In this document: positions 30,117-39,004 of the stretch, in pieces
How the letters are laid out: each line of letters opens with the position of its first letter
Position numbering within the stretch: the stretch's first letter is position 1
Assembly (NCBI RefSeq): GCF_005233515.1
Contig: NZ_QFZZ01000003.1
Location: 746,619 to 810,618, forward strand
DNA from: Pseudomonas sp. CFBP13508
GTDB lineage: Bacteria > Pseudomonadota > Gammaproteobacteria > Pseudomonadales > Pseudomonadaceae
Length of the DNA: 64,000 nt
Direction: 5' to 3'
The notes under the pieces: generated by a model
Told to the model about the DNA's origin: nothing
The model's database searches: none
What the model saw: the letters and a program-made list of their open reading frames with translations, nothing else
Program-made: the position numbers and the translations under genes

Positions 30117-31175
30117 CTAAATCAACGACATCTGGCGACCCGGCGGACAGAAGGCCGAGCAGTCGAGGTTATAGCCCTCGCGTTTGTTCAGGCCAAGTTT
30201 TTTGATGGCCTTGGCAAATCTTTGTGCGAGCAGGTCGGCAAACGGCCCCTCACCACGCATCCGCGCGCCGAATCGGCTGTCGTAGAGTTCACCGCCGCGA
30301 CTCTGGCGGATCAGACTCAGCACATGCGCGGCACGTTGCGGATAGTGCGCCTGCAACCACTCCTCGAACAGCGGCGCAACTTCCAGCGGCAGGCGCAACA
30401 TCATGTACGCGGCGCTCTGCGCACCGGCAGCGTGAGCCTCGGTGAGCAGGCTTTCGATTTCGCTGTCGTTGATCATCGGAATCATTGGTGAACACAGCAC
30501 GCCGACCGGAATGCCCGCTTCGCGCATCACCCGAATCGCGCGCAGGCGTGCCTTGGGCGCAGCGGCGCGCGGTTCGAGGATGCGTTTGAGCTCATCGTCC
30601 AGGGTGGTCAGGCTGATCATCACCGTTACCAGCCGTTGCTGCGCCAACTCGGTCAGCAAATCGAGATCGCGCAGAATCAGCGAACCTTTGGTGACGATGG
30701 TTACCGGATGTCGGTAGCGCAGCAGCACTTCCAGGGTCTGTCGGGTGATCTGGTATTCGCGCTCGATCGGCTGATACGGGTCGGTGTTGGAACCGAGATT
30801 GATCGGCGCGCATTGATAGCCGGGTTTGCTCAGCTGTTCTTCAAGGACCTGGGCGGCATTGGTCTTGGCGATCAGGCGGGTTTCGAAATCGAGGCCCGGT
30901 GACATGTCCCAATAGGCGTGGCTGGGCCGTGCGTAGCAATAGATGCAGCCGTGTTCGCAGCCGCGATAGGGATTGAGCGAACGGTCGAAGGGCAGATCCG
31001 GCGAGGTATTGCGGCTGATGATCGATTTGGCCTTCTCGATGATCACTTCGGTGTTTTGCGTCTGCGGTACTTCCTGATACCAGCCATCGTCCTCGGCCAC
31101 TGAACGACTCGGCGCAAAGCGGTTGTGCGGGTTGGTTGCGGTGCCGCGACCGCGGGGCGGGACTGGAGTGATCAT
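30117..31175 (-). CDS. LexA-controlled radical SAM protein (PA0069 family, SplB-like)
   Basis: A 352-residue radical SAM enzyme. The [4Fe-4S] site is CEHGCIYC (CxxxCxxC) near residue 74, following NPYRGC, and typical later segments are NLGSNTDPYQP and VTIVTKGSLILRD. The family resembles spore photoproduct lyase (SplB), so a role in repair of UV or oxidative DNA lesions is plausible but not proven. A near-perfect LexA box sits 17 bases upstream, and PA0069 belongs to the P. aeruginosa SOS regulon as I recall, which agrees with damage-induced expression. Confidence 0.9.
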   Translation of the reverse strand: MITPVPPRGRGTATNPHNRFAPSRSVAEDDGWYQEVPQTQNTEVIIEKAKSIISRNTSPDLPFDRSLNPYRGCEHGCIYCYARPSHAYWDMSPGLDFETRLIAKTNAAQVLEEQLSKPGYQCAPINLGSNTDPYQPIEREYQITRQTLEVLLRYRHPVTIVTKGSLILRDLDLLTELAQQRLVTVMISLTTLDDELKRILEPRAAAPKARLRAIRVMREAGIPVGVLCSPMIPMINDSEIESLLTEAHAAGAQSAAYMMLRLPLEVAPLFEEWLQAHYPQRAAHVLSLIRQSRGGELYDSRFGARMRGEGPFADLLAQRFAKAIKKLGLNKREGYNLDCSAFCPPGRQMSLI

Positions 31176-31191
31176 CGAACAAACCTCTACT

Positions 31192-31207
31192 CTGTATATG
31201 CATACAG
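31192..31207. promoter_or_regulatory. LexA (SOS) box
   Basis: CTGTATATGCATACAG fits the consensus CTGT-N8-ACAG with the preferred TATATATA core. It lies 17 bases before the radical SAM start and is continued by TA. Such a site predicts strong SOS repression. Confidence 0.9.
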
Positions 31208-31419
31208 TATCCGAGGCTGTGCGCTGTTATCCAGTACCGTTCAGCGATGCTAAGGAAATTGGCGGTGCCGCTCGTGGATAAAGTTGTTCGTTAGATGATC
31301 CTTGCTGATAAACGACAATCGAAGACACAGATGCGCAATTGCTCAACACAGATCCGCTATATAGGCTCTGGAACTCCCGGCAACAGACTCCGGCCAACTA
31401 ATTAAAAGGATTTGATTGA

Positions 31420-31722
31420 ATGTCTTATTTGAATCAACGCGGTGTTTTCCTGCAAATGATGCGGCCCAGCATCACCGACTCCAATACCATTGTTTCGCTG
31501 CAGCTGGCGCGCAAGGAACTGGGCTGGGATGCAGAACAACAGCTGGCGTCCGAGGCTCTGGTCGATTCCATCTATGTCGTAGCGGTATCGGCCGACAAGG
31601 GCAAAACCTTCACTATTCGCACCAACAAGAAAGATGTCGACGGTGACGGCGATATTGATAGTGATGACAAGGCGAAGTTGATCGCCTTGGCCAAAGCTTA
31701 TGTGGCTATCATTAATCCGTAA
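31420..31722 (+). CDS. Orphan small protein with EF-hand/dockerin-like loop
   Basis: A 100-residue protein I do not recognise. It has no signal peptide or membrane segment. Residues 72-83 (DVDGDGDIDSDD) fit a canonical EF-hand-like or dockerin-like calcium loop: acidic residues at positions 1, 3, 5, 7, 9 and 12, Gly at 6 and Ile at 8. The N-terminal 60 residues look like two helices and a beta strand (VDSIYVVAVSADKGKTFTI). A GGATT-type upstream site precedes the ATG weakly. A terminator follows directly. Expression and function are unknown. Confidence 0.7.
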   Translation: MSYLNQRGVFLQMMRPSITDSNTIVSLQLARKELGWDAEQQLASEALVDSIYVVAVSADKGKTFTIRTNKKDVDGDGDIDSDDKAKLIALAKAYVAIINP

Positions 31723-31752
31723 GCAGAAGTAATCGCCCACAACTTCATAAAT

Positions 31753-31793
31753 AAAACCCCCTGCATCAATACATCATGCAGGGGTTTTATTTT
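31753..31793. terminator. Bidirectional terminator
   Basis: Inverted repeat AAAACCCC-C-TGCAT / ATGCAGGGGTTTT with a nine-base loop, T-tracts on both strands. It ends the orphan gene on the plus strand and the cytochrome operon on the minus strand. Confidence 0.9.
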
Positions 31794-33100
31794 CAGTTGT
31801 GTTGAGTGACCTGGCCGAGATCATCGCCGGAGGTGCTTTGCATGTCTTCGCTGCGCAGATGCGCAACCTCTTTGGCACTGACCGGCGCGCCCTTGTTGCC
31901 CCAGCTGCCACGGATGAAACTCACCACGTCCGCGACTTCCTGATCGGACAGGCGCCAGGCGAAACCGGGCATGGTGAAGGTCGATGGCGCTGCGTGCGTC
32001 GCCGGCAAGGTTCCGCCCTTGAGCACGATGTGAATCAGCGAGGTCGGATCGTCCGTTTGCAGCACCGGATTGCCCGCCAGCGCCGGGAACACCCGGGTGT
32101 AGCCATGGCCGTCGGTGCGGTGGCAGGCTGCGCAATTGTCGATGTACACCGACGCGCCGCGTTGGCTGTCGTCGCCGTTCCACAGCGCGTTGGCCACTTT
32201 CTCGTCGTACTGATGCGGCTGGTCCGCTGGATCATTGGCCGGCAGTGTTTTGAGATAGCGGGCAATCGCGGTGAGGTCGGCGTCGCTCATGTATTGCATG
32301 CTGTGAGTAACAACATCGCTCATGCCGCCGAACACCGCACTGCGATCACTGCGCCCGGTCTTGAGGAACTGCACCAGTTGCTCTTCGCTCCAGCTGCCGA
32401 GGCCATCCTTGTGATCGCCGCGCAGGCTCTTGGCGATCCAGCCTTCAAGCGGTGCACTGCCGGCGAGGAATTCGCTGCCGTCCGCCGCGCTCAGGGATTT
32501 TTCCTGCATGGTCAGCGCGCGCGGGGTGTGACAGGCGCCGCAGTGGCCGAGGCCTTCGACCAGATATGCCCCGCGATCGATCACCGGATCGGCCGACGTG
32601 GCCTGGTAATCCTCGACCTTCGGCGCAAACAGCCAGCGCCAGCCCATCAGCGGCCAGCGCATGCTCAACGGCCACGGAATGTCGCTGGCCTTGTTCTCCT
32701 GCGCCACCGGTTCGACGCCGTGCATGAAATACGCATACAGCGCTTGCATGTCGGCCTGGTTGACCCGCGCGTAGGACGGATACGGCATGGCCGGGTACAA
32801 CGTACTGCCGTTTTTGGCCACACCGTGGCGCACGGCCTGATCGAAGTCCTCGAAGCTGTAATCGCCCAGGCCGGTTTTATCCGGGGTGATGTTGGTCGAG
32901 TAGATCGTGCCGATCGGCGTCTCCATCGGCAGGCCGCCGGCGAACGGCTTGCCGCCCTTGGCGGTGTGACAGGCCACGCAGTCACCGGCGCGGGCGAGGT
33001 ATTCACCTTGCTTGATCAGATTTTGATCAACATCGGCCGCATGAATTGCAGTGCTGCCGAGCAGGGCGAGGGTGGCGATAACGAAAGTTTTCATGGTCAT
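31793..33100 (-). CDS. Triheme cytochrome c subunit of gluconate-dehydrogenase-type complex
   Basis: Periplasmic electron-transfer subunit of 435 residues. A signal peptide ends near residue 22 (AIHAAD). Three heme sites follow in order, CVACH, CGACH and CAACH, each in a class I cytochrome c module. This triheme layout is that of the cytochrome subunit of flavin-linked gluconate, 2-ketogluconate and alcohol dehydrogenases, which pass electrons to ubiquinone. It is encoded just downstream of the GMC flavoprotein gene, six bases apart. Confidence 0.9.
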   Translation of the reverse strand: MTMKTFVIATLALLGSTAIHAADVDQNLIKQGEYLARAGDCVACHTAKGGKPFAGGLPMETPIGTIYSTNITPDKTGLGDYSFEDFDQAVRHGVAKNGSTLYPAMPYPSYARVNQADMQALYAYFMHGVEPVAQENKASDIPWPLSMRWPLMGWRWLFAPKVEDYQATSADPVIDRGAYLVEGLGHCGACHTPRALTMQEKSLSAADGSEFLAGSAPLEGWIAKSLRGDHKDGLGSWSEEQLVQFLKTGRSDRSAVFGGMSDVVTHSMQYMSDADLTAIARYLKTLPANDPADQPHQYDEKVANALWNGDDSQRGASVYIDNCAACHRTDGHGYTRVFPALAGNPVLQTDDPTSLIHIVLKGGTLPATHAAPSTFTMPGFAWRLSDQEVADVVSFIRGSWGNKGAPVSAKEVAHLRSEDMQSTSGDDLGQVTQHN

Positions 33101-33106
33101 CGCTCC

Positions 33107-34891
33107 TTAAGCCTGCACCAGCGGGCCGGGGTTTTTCAGGTATTGCTCGCGGATCGCTTTCGCCGACCAGTAGGTCAGCGCCGCCACCAGTCCGGTCGGG
33201 TTGTAGCCCAGGCCCTGCGGGAACGCCGAGGCGCCCGGGACGAACACGTTGTGCACATCCCAGCTCTGCAAATAGCGGTTCAGTGCGCTGGTCTTCGGAT
33301 CGGTGCCCATGATTGCACCACCGTTGAGGTGGGTGGTCTGGTACGAAGCGGTGTTGAAGTGGTCGCCGACCTGCTTGCCGATCACCGCAATGGCTTTCGG
33401 GCCCATGGCTTGCGCGATCTTGCCCATCTTCTCGACCATGAAGCGGTTCATCCTGATGTCGTTTTCCTGCCAGTCGAAAGTCATGCGCAGCAGCGGCAGG
33501 CCGTAGGCGTCGCGGTACACCGGATCGAGATCGAGGTAATTGCCACGGTAGGATTGATGCGCGCCGTGGGCGTCCATCGACACCTGGTGGGTGTAGTAAT
33601 CGGCGGTGGCGCGTTTCCACGCACTGCCCCAGGCCGGCGTGCCCGGCGGGTTGGAAGTACCGGCAATCGGTCGACTGCCAGCCTGGTTGACCCACATCGG
33701 CGAACCGCCGACGAAGCCGTGCGGGCCGTGGTCGAAGTTGTCGGCGTTGAAATCGTCCACCGCCACGCCGTTGCCGCCGGCGCCAATAAAGTTGTTGGTG
33801 TGGGTGTCCTTGTCGAAGAAGGCCTTGATAGTGGCCATGTTCTGGTAGGCGAAGTTACGCCCGACCACGCCTTCGCCGCTGATCGGATCGTAGGGTTTGC
33901 CGATCCCGGAAAGCAGCATCAGACGCACGTTGTGCAACTGGAATGCGCCGAGAATCACCAGATCCGCCGGCTGCTCGATCTCGCGGCCCTGGCCGTCGAT
34001 GTAGGTGACGCCAGTGGCTTTGCTTTTCGTGCTGTCGAGATTGACCCGCAGCACATGGGAGTTGGGCCGCAACTCGAAATTCGGCAGGGGCTTGAGCGCC
34101 GGCAGAATGTTCACGTTCGGCGAGGCCTTGGAATACATGTAGCAGACGTAGCCGCTGCAGAACCCGCAGAAATTGCACGGACCCATCTGTGCGCCGTAGG
34201 GATTGGTGTACGGCCCAGAGGTATTTGCCGAAGGCAGGTTGTAGGGTTTGTAACCGACCTCTGTAGCCGCTTTGCCGAACAGCTGTGCGGATACGGTGTT
34301 TTTCTGCGCTTCCAATGGAAATGGATTGGAGCGATCTGCCGCGTATGGGTTGCCGCCCTTGCCCTGACCGACCAATTGGCCCTTCACCGTCCAGGCCTGG
34401 CCGGAGGTGCCGAAGACTTTTTCCGCGAAGTCGAAAAACGGTTCCAGCTCTTCATAGCTGACGCCGAAATCCTGGATGGTCATGTCCTTGGGGATGAAGC
34501 TTTTGCCGTAGCGTTCTTCGTAATGGCTGCGCATACGCAATTCGATCGGGTCGACACGAAAGTGCACGCCCGACCAATGCAGCCCGGCGCCGCCGACGCC
34601 GTTCCCCGGCAGGAACGCGCCCAACTGGCGGTTGGGCAGGGCGATGTCGTTGACGCTGTGGCGAATGGTCACCGTCTCTTTGGAGATGTCCTGAAAGAGC
34701 TTTTTCCGCACGCTGTAGGTGAGTTCGTCGATCACCTGCGGATAGTTGCCGTCGGGGTAGGTGTCCTGCATCGGCCCGCGCTCCAGCGCCAGCACGTTCA
34801 GACCCGCTTCGGTCAGCTCTTTGGCCATGATGGCGCCCGTCCAGCCGAAACCGACGATGACTGCATCAACCTTCTTCATTACCGTTGCCAT
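33107..34891 (-). CDS. GMC-family FAD dehydrogenase, large subunit (gluconate dehydrogenase type)
   Basis: Catalytic flavoprotein subunit of a membrane-bound sugar-acid dehydrogenase, 594 residues. The ADP-binding fold is VIVGFGWTGAIMAKEL near the N-terminus. The C-terminal GMC block contains the catalytic His region (TTHLNGGAIMG) and NVFVPGASAFPQ. No own signal peptide is seen; the enzyme is probably exported with the Tat-bearing subunit. It lies between the subunit 3 and cytochrome genes. D-gluconate or a related polyol acid is the likely substrate; which one cannot be told. Confidence 0.9.
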   Translation of the reverse strand: MATVMKKVDAVIVGFGWTGAIMAKELTEAGLNVLALERGPMQDTYPDGNYPQVIDELTYSVRKKLFQDISKETVTIRHSVNDIALPNRQLGAFLPGNGVGGAGLHWSGVHFRVDPIELRMRSHYEERYGKSFIPKDMTIQDFGVSYEELEPFFDFAEKVFGTSGQAWTVKGQLVGQGKGGNPYAADRSNPFPLEAQKNTVSAQLFGKAATEVGYKPYNLPSANTSGPYTNPYGAQMGPCNFCGFCSGYVCYMYSKASPNVNILPALKPLPNFELRPNSHVLRVNLDSTKSKATGVTYIDGQGREIEQPADLVILGAFQLHNVRLMLLSGIGKPYDPISGEGVVGRNFAYQNMATIKAFFDKDTHTNNFIGAGGNGVAVDDFNADNFDHGPHGFVGGSPMWVNQAGSRPIAGTSNPPGTPAWGSAWKRATADYYTHQVSMDAHGAHQSYRGNYLDLDPVYRDAYGLPLLRMTFDWQENDIRMNRFMVEKMGKIAQAMGPKAIAVIGKQVGDHFNTASYQTTHLNGGAIMGTDPKTSALNRYLQSWDVHNVFVPGASAFPQGLGYNPTGLVAALTYWSAKAIREQYLKNPGPLVQA

Positions 34892-34893
34892 GC

Positions 34894-35640
34894 TTACGCC
34901 CTCTCGCCGCGAATCGACACTGCCGGGAAGGGGTATTGCTCGTTGCGTTCCACCCAATCCATGAAATCGGCGCGGGCGCCGGGGAAACCGATCATGGTCC
35001 AGCCGACCATGCCTTTATTGCCACCATGGATCGGGTCGCAGAAGAAACCTTCCTTGGTGTTTTGCAGCAGCAGATTGAAAAAGATCTTCGCCGGCACCGC
35101 ATCGAACTGCGGTTTGCCGGCTTCGAGTTGCTTGAGCAAATCGTCTCGGGTAGCGCTGTCTTGCTCGGCAAATGTTTTACCGCTCAGACCTTTTACCCAC
35201 TGATCCGTGGCGGCGATGCCAAGGCGATAGATGTCTTTGGGCACCAGTTTGCTCTGCCAGCCCATCTCCGGCGCAGCGTCGGCATTGAACGGGCCTTGCA
35301 TATACCAGAGCGCGCCGGCGGCGTACGGGGTGTTCATTTGGCGGTCGATGTATTCCGGCACGCCGGCTTCAAGCGCGCCCGGGCCTTGCGCGTCGTTGGG
35401 GATCAACTGGGCGACGGCGGCATTGATGAATGCCCATTCTTCAGCGGTGAAAAAGCTCGGCTGATACTCACCGGCGCCAGCAGCGGCCGGTTTTGGCACG
35501 GCAGGCGCCGGTGTGCTTTCAGGTGCTGCTTGCAGCACGCTGCTGCCCAGGCCGGTACCGGCAAGCGTGACCACCGGAATCAGGGTCAGGGATTTGCGCA
35601 AGAACTCACGCCGCGGGTTGTCTCGATCTTGATCAGACAT
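34894..35640 (-). CDS. Gluconate 2-dehydrogenase subunit 3 family, Tat-exported
   Basis: Small subunit of the FAD-linked dehydrogenase complex, 248 residues. The N-terminus has a twin-arginine signal (RREFLRKSLTLIPVVTLAG), and a proline/alanine linker follows before the subunit 3 domain (FFTAEEWAFINAAVAQLIP). In this family it is required for export and flavin assembly of the large subunit. It is the first gene of the three-gene unit, two bases from the flavoprotein start. Confidence 0.9.
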   Translation of the reverse strand: MSDQDRDNPRREFLRKSLTLIPVVTLAGTGLGSSVLQAAPESTPAPAVPKPAAAGAGEYQPSFFTAEEWAFINAAVAQLIPNDAQGPGALEAGVPEYIDRQMNTPYAAGALWYMQGPFNADAAPEMGWQSKLVPKDIYRLGIAATDQWVKGLSGKTFAEQDSATRDDLLKQLEAGKPQFDAVPAKIFFNLLLQNTKEGFFCDPIHGGNKGMVGWTMIGFPGARADFMDWVERNEQYPFPAVSIRGERA

Positions 35641-35919
35641 GTGGGCACCTCATCAGGCATAGAAATCAGCCGCTTCTGCGAGCAGCTCGAGGAATTTTGC
35701 GTCGCGACGATCGGGAACTGGCCTGCTGAAAGCCGTCCCGTCTGCAACATCATGTGACAAATGGTAGCAGGCTAAGCATCAAGAAAAACCGTTCGCACGG
35801 AAAAAAGCTCGGCGAGGCGACGATTCACGTTTCTTTGACGGCCGGCTCACGGCGCATTGACCGCCTGGCGGCGAAGCTGCAACTCCTTCAATGAAGATTG
35901 CCGAATCGGTCAGCCCAGC
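35641..35919. other. Gap before divergent tpbA-like gene
   Basis: A 279-base divergent promoter region between the dehydrogenase operon and the phosphatase gene. A 35866-35881 stretch resembles a sigma-54 site only weakly. Nothing else is recognised. Confidence 0.35.
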
Positions 35920-36567
35920 ATGTCTCGAATGCGCTTTTTCCCCGCTTTGTGTTTTTCGCTTGTCGCGCTGTTGCATGGCATTGCCGCCCGAGCTGCCGAC
36001 ACCACGCCCTCTCGCCCGGCCGAGTGGGCGCAGCCGGTCGAGGCGCAGTTCAACCTGTTCCGCATGTCACCGACGCTGTATCGCAGCGCCTTGCCCAGTC
36101 GCAGTGCGGTGCCGCTGTTGAATGATCTGCATGTCGTCACCGTAATCAACTTCCTGCCTGACGCTGATAGCGACTGGCTCTCCGCGCCGGGCATCAAGCA
36201 AGTGCAGCTGCCGTATCGCACCAACCACGTCGACGACAGCGATGTGCTCAAGGCTCTGCGCGCGATTCAGTCCGCCGAGGCCAACGGCCCGGTGCTGATG
36301 CACTGCAAGCACGGCTCTGACCGCACCGGACTGATGGCAGCCATGTACCGGGTGGTGGTGCAGGGCTGGAGCAAAGAGCAGGCGCTCAAGGAAATGACCG
36401 AGGGTGGCTTTGGTGACAGTCAGCGCTTTCACGACAGCGTGCGCTACGTGATGCAAGCCGACGTCGACCGCTTGCACGAAGCCTTGATCAATGGCGAATG
36501 CAGCACCAGTGCATTCGCCATGTGTTCGATGAAGAGCTGGTTCGACTCGGCCCACGTCCAGCGTTGA
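35920..36567 (+). CDS. TpbA-like dual-specificity phosphatase, exported
   Basis: Periplasmic protein-tyrosine/dual-specificity phosphatase of 215 residues, similar in design to TpbA (PA3885), which dephosphorylates the diguanylate cyclase TpbB and lowers cyclic-di-GMP. A signal peptide ends near residue 26 (ARA). The catalytic loop is HCKHGSDRTG with Cys129 and Arg135, and the general acid is probably Asp105 in VDDSD. The ATG at 35920 is chosen over the upstream frame. Context near a sugar-acid dehydrogenase differs from PAO1, so the partner is unknown. Confidence 0.85.
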   Translation: MSRMRFFPALCFSLVALLHGIAARAADTTPSRPAEWAQPVEAQFNLFRMSPTLYRSALPSRSAVPLLNDLHVVTVINFLPDADSDWLSAPGIKQVQLPYRTNHVDDSDVLKALRAIQSAEANGPVLMHCKHGSDRTGLMAAMYRVVVQGWSKEQALKEMTEGGFGDSQRFHDSVRYVMQADVDRLHEALINGECSTSAFAMCSMKSWFDSAHVQR

Positions 36568-36572
36568 TCAGC

Positions 36573-38600
36573 TCAATCGGCTGGCGCAGGAAACAGCGCG
36601 CTGTCGATCGGTTTTCCGAGAAAGGCTTGCAGTGCGGCGGGCAGTGCCTGCCTGTCCCCCGCCAACAAGTGTTCGCGCAGGTCCCGGCCCGTCTGCTCGT
36701 TGAACAGGCCTTCACGTTCGAAACGTTTGAACGCCTCGCTCGCCAGCACACCGGACCATTTGTAGGCGTAAAGCGACGCCTCGTAACCGGTGACCAGATA
36801 ATCGCAGCTGTTGGCGAAGCGGCAGTAGGTCGGGATGGACAGGTGCGCGAACTCGCCTTGCACATCCTCGACCACTTGTCGAACAGTGCGCCCGTCGCCA
36901 TGACAGCGGTGCAGTTCGAAGTCGAACAGCGCGCTCAGCAACAGTATCGCCGTCTCCCGGCTGCGCTGGACGTCGGTGGTGGAAAACGCGGCAGTGGCCT
37001 GTGCTTCGGACAGGCGCTCACCAGTCTGGTGATGGGTACCCAGCCAACGCAGAAATTGCCCGGATAACGCCCATTGCTCGAACAGTTGCCCGACAAACTC
37101 GGCCGCGTCGCGGCTCAAGTGCGAGATACCGGACAGATTGTAGTGCGGCGAACGCGTCAGCACGTGATGCAGGCAATGGCCGAATTCGTGCAGCAGTACG
37201 CGTAAATCGTCATGTCCAAGCAGGTCCGGATGCCCGATCGCGGCGGCCGTGAAATTGCAATGCAGCGTGGCAATCGGCAGCGCTGGTCGGCCTTCGGCAT
37301 TGATCCGTCGATTGCGCAGCACGCCGGTCCAGGCGAAGTCGGTGCCCGCCTCGTGATGGAAGGGATCGATGTAGATGAAGCCAATCGGTTGATCATGCTC
37401 GCTGATTTCCCACAGGCGAATGTTGTCGTGGAAGTGCTCCTGGCGGGAATTTTCGCTGATGCTGATGCCGAACATGTGCTCGCTGAAGCGACGCAAACTT
37501 TGCAGAGTGGCGTTCAGCGGGAAGAACTGGCGCAGGTCCTGCACCCCGCCGCCCACCTGCTTGAGGCGTAATTGCTCGGCGAGGAAGTTGTGATCCCACG
37601 CTTCTATCCGTTCAATGCCCTGCTGGCGGGCAGAGGCTTGCAGATCATCGGTTTCGCGCGCCAGCGCCGCTGCATTGAGGGCGATCTGCTGACGCAGAAA
37701 ACGGCGGACCTGATCGGTATCCACAGCCATGCGGTCGTGCAGCCGCAGATGGGCAAAGTTGTCGAAACCCAGGAGCCGGGCTTTCGCATGACGCGCGGCC
37801 AGGAGCTTTGCCAGTACCGGTCCGTTGTCGAAACGGCCGGCGTAAGGCCCCTGATCCGAGGCGCGGGTGCACCAGGCTTTGAAGCATTCCTCGCGCAGAC
37901 CGCGGTGCTGTGCCCGCTTCATGATCTGGTCGTAAGTGTTTTGATCCAGTGTCAGGCGCCAGCCGGACAGGCCGGCCTTTTTGGCGTTGGCAGCCAGATG
38001 CGCCTGTGTTTGCGCGGGCAGTCCCGCGAGCAGCGCGATATCGTCGATGTCTTTGTTCCAGGCGGCGTTGACTGCTTTGAGGTTGCTCTGAAAGCGTTTT
38101 TCCAGCAGATCGATTTCGCCATTCAAGCGCGCCAGTTCGTCGCGTTGCGCAATTGGCAATTCGCCCCCCGCCAGCTGAAACCTGCGCAGGAACTTTGTCA
38201 GCGAGGCTTTGCGTGAATCACTGAAGCTGGCGGCAACCGGACTCTGCGCCAATCGTTGATAAACCTGGAGCAGTCGTCGATTGGCAGCTTTCGCAGTTCT
38301 GTAACGTTGTGCGGCGTGGGTACTCAGGGCTTCCTGGGACAACCACTCGGGATCATCGGAATGACTGACCGAGAGGGATTCAATGACTGCCATGGTTTCA
38401 GCCAGACGCGCGTCGGCTTCATCGACAGCGATGACCACATCGTCCCAGTTGGAGTGGTCGACCTGAGTGGCGATGACGTTTTCGATGATCAGCAGGTTGT
38501 CGGCAACGATGCGCTCGACCGCCGGCAGCAAATGCTCGGCGCGTATCGCCGACCAGGGCGGCAACTGCCATTGTTGCAGGAGGGGGTTGGTGTCAGGCAT
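36573..38600 (-). CDS. M3 family metallopeptidase, divergent PrlC paralogue
   Basis: Cytosolic thimet/oligopeptidase A family zinc peptidase, 675 residues. The zinc site is HEFGHCLHHV (HExxH), with the third ligand Glu expected in the following LSRDAAEFVG segment. The N-terminus (LLQQWQLPPWSAIRAEHLLPA) mirrors that of the nearby prlC (LLQSYDLPPFSTIRAEHVLPA), showing a common origin by local duplication. Substrate preference is unknown; short peptides are the family norm. Confidence 0.9.
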   Translation of the reverse strand: MPDTNPLLQQWQLPPWSAIRAEHLLPAVERIVADNLLIIENVIATQVDHSNWDDVVIAVDEADARLAETMAVIESLSVSHSDDPEWLSQEALSTHAAQRYRTAKAANRRLLQVYQRLAQSPVAASFSDSRKASLTKFLRRFQLAGGELPIAQRDELARLNGEIDLLEKRFQSNLKAVNAAWNKDIDDIALLAGLPAQTQAHLAANAKKAGLSGWRLTLDQNTYDQIMKRAQHRGLREECFKAWCTRASDQGPYAGRFDNGPVLAKLLAARHAKARLLGFDNFAHLRLHDRMAVDTDQVRRFLRQQIALNAAALARETDDLQASARQQGIERIEAWDHNFLAEQLRLKQVGGGVQDLRQFFPLNATLQSLRRFSEHMFGISISENSRQEHFHDNIRLWEISEHDQPIGFIYIDPFHHEAGTDFAWTGVLRNRRINAEGRPALPIATLHCNFTAAAIGHPDLLGHDDLRVLLHEFGHCLHHVLTRSPHYNLSGISHLSRDAAEFVGQLFEQWALSGQFLRWLGTHHQTGERLSEAQATAAFSTTDVQRSRETAILLLSALFDFELHRCHGDGRTVRQVVEDVQGEFAHLSIPTYCRFANSCDYLVTGYEASLYAYKWSGVLASEAFKRFEREGLFNEQTGRDLREHLLAGDRQALPAALQAFLGKPIDSALFPAPAD

Positions 38601-38713
38601 GGCGTCTTCCGTGAGAGAGGGCTGGATTGACCAGCCTAATCACGAAGCGCGGGGGTGAGGTGGTAGATAGTTACCGCCACCTGACGACGATCATCGGCAG
38701 GTGGCGGTAGCTG

Positions 38714-39004
38714 TCATTGTTGTTCGTCAGGCTTTTTCTTCAACTTCGGATTGGGGAAGAATTGCACCGCCTGGACCTTCTTGTCGGCGGCAGGTTTCAG
38801 CGCGCTGGTATTGACCCGCGTGCCCAGCTCTTTGGGCACCGACAGGCCCTGCTCGTTGAGGGTGTCGGAGTAGCCACAGGCCACGCATTCGCGGTGCGGC
38901 ACGCCATCCTCGTTCCACATCATCAACTTGTCCGGCTCGCTGCACGCCGGGCAGACCGCCCCGGCGATAAAGCGCTTCTTGGTGATCACAGGGCCTTCGC
39001 TCAT
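38714..39004 (-). CDS. YheV-like zinc-ribbon protein
   Basis: A 96-residue cytosolic protein with two CxxC knuckles, CPACSEPDK and CVACGYSD, predicted to bind one zinc. The C-terminus is basic and disordered (PNPKLKKKPDEQQ). It matches the YheV family (PA0068 place in P. aeruginosa), whose function is unknown. It overlaps the prlC stop at ATGA and is co-transcribed with prlC, which is usual in gammaproteobacteria. Confidence 0.85.
   Translation of the reverse strand: MSEGPVITKKRFIAGAVCPACSEPDKLMMWNEDGVPHRECVACGYSDTLNEQGLSVPKELGTRVNTSALKPAADKKVQAVQFFPNPKLKKKPDEQQ

Noticed and set aside
31799..35203. Very long plus-strand open frame (over 1100 codons) antisense to the dehydrogenase operon
   Set aside because: It is a high-GC shadow of three well-supported minus-strand genes and has no domain pattern.
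35866..35881. TGGCGGCGAAGCTGCA as a sigma-54 promoter for the TpbA-like gene
   Set aside because: It keeps the GG/GC spacing but misses TTGC at -12; too weak to call.
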